Below are positions 12,463 through 13,533 of a DNA stretch of 13,533 nt, piece by piece. Position numbers and translations under genes: made by a program. The stretch's first letter is position 1. Each line of letters begins with the position of its first letter. This DNA comes from DATBLE01 sp038248655 (GTDB taxonomy: Bacteria > Actinomycetota > Thermoleophilia > Gaiellales > Gaiellaceae). A model generated the notes under the pieces. The model was not told the origin of the DNA and searched no databases. It was given only the letters and a program-made list of their open reading frames with translations. The stretch spans positions 1-13,533 of the forward strand of contig JBBRXG010000084.1 of assembly GCA_038248655.1 (NCBI GenBank), written 5' to 3'.

Positions 12463-13148
12463 AGACCCCTCAGGTAGGTGAAGTTCTCCTCCATCAAGTC
12501 AAGCGGATGCGTCAAGTCCCTGGTCGCGCCGATCTCGACGGCATGGACCGGCTCTCCGGCGTCGATCAGCCGTTGAAACGCCTCCGCCAGCCCGTACGGC
12601 GGGCCGGCGAGCGTGTCGAGCGTCTCCGGGTCGAAGCCCTGGCCGAGCCGCCAGAGCGGGGCCGCGGCGAGCGGGCCGGCTGGATCGTCGCCGAGGACAC
12701 GCGTGACCAGCCCGTCGCGGACCGCGAGCGCCGCCCGGTGCGGCGGATCGGGCGGAGGTTCTCGTCGTGCGGCGATCGCGTGCCCTGCCTGCAGCGCGAA
12801 CCGGCCGATGTCGCCAGGGCCGAACACCGTGTCCGCCGCGAGGACGATCGCCGGCACGCTCTGGAGACCGCGACGGGCGGCGTCCGCCGAGCCGAGCGGT
12901 TCGGGTTGACGGACGAACCGAAGATCGATCGGAAAGCCGGCGACGAGGGCCTCGACCTGTTCGGCGAGGTGCCCGGTGACGACGGTCACCCGCTCGATAC
13001 CGGCGGCGCGGAGCTCGTGCAGGAGGGTGACGATCACGGGCCGCCCGTCGATCGGCAGGACCGACTTGGCGTAGCGCTCGGTGACCGGGAGCAGCCGCCG
13101 GCCCTCCCCCGCCGCCAGCACCACCGCGTGGAGTCGCGCACCCGACAC
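12459..13148 (-). CDS. sugar-phosphate nucleotidyltransferase-like protein (GT-A fold)
   Basis: A 229-residue protein of the NTP_transferase family (glucose-1-phosphate thymidylyl/uridylyl- or mannose-1-phosphate guanylyltransferase type), which makes NDP-sugars from NTP and sugar phosphate. The NTP-binding signature LHAVVLAAGEGRRLLPVTERYAKSVLPIDGRP spans residues 6-37. The usual Pro-Lys is Ala-Lys here (27-28). VTVVTGHLAEQVEAL (54-68), QPEPLGSADAA (81-91) and the metal-binding LAADTVFG with Asp106 follow. There is no C-terminal left-handed-helix or dimerisation domain, so it is a minimal catalytic core. GTG at 13148 is the first start before the signature; the frame stays open to 13388 but that part is antisense to lemA. 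The sugar cannot be deduced. It overlaps the TPR gene by four bases. Confidence 0.84.
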   Translation of the reverse strand: MSGARLHAVVLAAGEGRRLLPVTERYAKSVLPIDGRPVIVTLLHELRAAGIERVTVVTGHLAEQVEALVAGFPIDLRFVRQPEPLGSADAARRGLQSVPAIVLAADTVFGPGDIGRFALQAGHAIAARREPPPDPPHRAALAVRDGLVTRVLGDDPAGPLAAAPLWRLGQGFDPETLDTLAGPPYGLAEAFQRLIDAGEPVHAVEIGATRDLTHPLDLMEENFTYLRGL

Positions 13149-13169
13149 CGCTGGACTAGTATCGCCGCA
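13149..13169. promoter_or_regulatory. divergent promoter region between nucleotidyltransferase and lemA
   Basis: Only 21 bases separate the GTG of the minus-strand nucleotidyltransferase (13148) from the GTG of lemA (13170). On the plus strand TAGTAT (13157-13162) is a good -10 box ending seven bases before the lemA GTG, the spacing expected for a leaderless transcript. On the minus strand GATACT (13163-13158) overlaps the same bases as a weaker -10, ending nine bases before the other GTG. No -35 boxes are clear and no Shine-Dalgarno is present on either side. Confidence 0.5.
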
Positions 13170-13533
13170 GTGCTCGCAGCAATCGTCCTGGCTGCGGTTG
13201 CCGCCGTCCTCCTGCTCCTCGTCGCCTTCGCGTACAACCGGCTCGTTCGCCTGCGGAACGAGGCCGAGACCGGCTGGGCGAACATCGACGTCCAGCTGAA
13301 GCGGCGCGCGGACCTCGTCCAGAACCTGGTCCGGACCGTACAGGGGTACGCCGCCCACGAGCGCGAAGCGTTCGACTCGGTCACGCAAGCCCGGGCCGCG
13401 CTGCAGCAGGCGAGCGGCCCCGCCGCCGCGGCCGCGGCGGACACGCTGCTCGGCGGCGCGCTCGGCCGCCTGCTCGCAGTCTCGGAGGCGTACCCGGAGC
13501 TCCGTGCCTCCGAGAACTTCCTCGCCCTGCAGC
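13170..13533 (+). CDS. LemA family membrane protein (3' end outside window)
   Basis: The first 121 codons of a LemA family gene. LemA proteins are anchored by one N-terminal helix with a helical-bundle domain; their role is not well known. Residues 2-21 (LAAIVLAAVAAVLLLLVAFA) form a hydrophobic membrane segment. It is followed by the family block YNRLVRLRNEAETGWANIDVQLKRRADLVQNLVRTVQGYAAHEREAFDSVTQAR, an Ala/Gln-rich linker, then LGRLLAVSEAYPELRASENF, which matches the conserved LLAVVENYPELKA...NF region. GTG at 13170 is chosen because it directly precedes the membrane helix and lies seven bases after TAGTAT; there is no ribosome binding site, consistent with leaderless translation. The frame runs off the right edge. 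Confidence 0.92.
   Translation, partial: MLAAIVLAAVAAVLLLLVAFAYNRLVRLRNEAETGWANIDVQLKRRADLVQNLVRTVQGYAAHEREAFDSVTQARAALQQASGPAAAAAADTLLGGALGRLLAVSEAYPELRASENFLALQ

Noticed and set aside
13149..13388. N-terminal extension of the nucleotidyltransferase to 13388
   Set aside because: That stretch is the antisense of the lemA membrane helix and coiled region, which is clearly coding on the plus strand.
1..13533. CRISPR array, tRNA, rRNA, transposase or phage genes
   Set aside because: No regularly spaced direct repeats, no cloverleaf with a T-loop consensus, and no transposase or integrase motifs were seen on either strand by eye.

Overview
The window is high-GC bacterial DNA with dense, often overlapping genes, GTG and TTG starts, and almost no AT-rich spacer. 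The gene order rimP-nusA-ylxR-infB-...-DUF503-rbfA-nrnA-truB-ribF, together with the protein style, suggests a deep-branching actinobacterium, perhaps Thermoleophilia (Gaiellales or Solirubrobacterales type). That placement is inferred from memory; no 16S rRNA or marker search was possible.

Layout, left to right. (1) Positions 2-409, plus strand: the C-terminal end of a gamma-glutamyltranspeptidase that begins before the window. It converges on the next operon across a 33-base gap holding a hairpin. (2) Positions 443-9224, minus strand: one long translation/transcription operon, read from right to left as rimP, nusA, ylxR, infB, malQ, DUF503, rbfA, nrnA, truB, ribF. Most junctions overlap or nearly touch. 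malQ (4-alpha-glucanotransferase) is an unexpected guest between infB and DUF503, and the infB-malQ spacer is bounded by a long inverted repeat. NusA carries a C-terminal Cys3His zinc-finger-like motif and an acidic tail. The rimP start is set by a perfect AGGAGG site next to a perfect 11-bp hairpin. (3) Positions 9225-10079: leader and promoter region of that operon, a doubtful small plus-strand ORF, then a MazF/PemK toxin with a ribbon-helix-helix antitoxin and two palindromes in the antitoxin promoter region. (4) Positions 10127-11472, minus strand: a two-gene unit of a six-Asp-box beta-propeller protein and a MoaD/ThiS-like protein ending in Gly-Gly. This is the best candidate in the window for a poorly described system. 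(5) Positions 11626-13148, minus strand: a nucleotidyltransferase, a TPR protein and D-aminoacyl-tRNA deacylase (dtd). dtd is frameshifted near its N-terminus. (6) Positions 13170-13533, plus strand: the start of a LemA family gene, divergent from the nucleotidyltransferase with only 21 bases between the two starts. It has a TAGTAT box placed as for a leaderless transcript.

Functionally, the main operon makes factors for 30S maturation (RimP, RbfA), transcription elongation and termination (NusA), initiation (IF2), tRNA modification (TruB), nanoRNA turnover (NrnA) and flavin cofactors (RibF). A short motif, GCAGGG(A/T)CAGACCC, occurs three times, each time at or near the 3' end of a gene. No rRNA, tRNA, CRISPR array or insertion sequence was seen. 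No stretch over 300 bases lacks a gene call.
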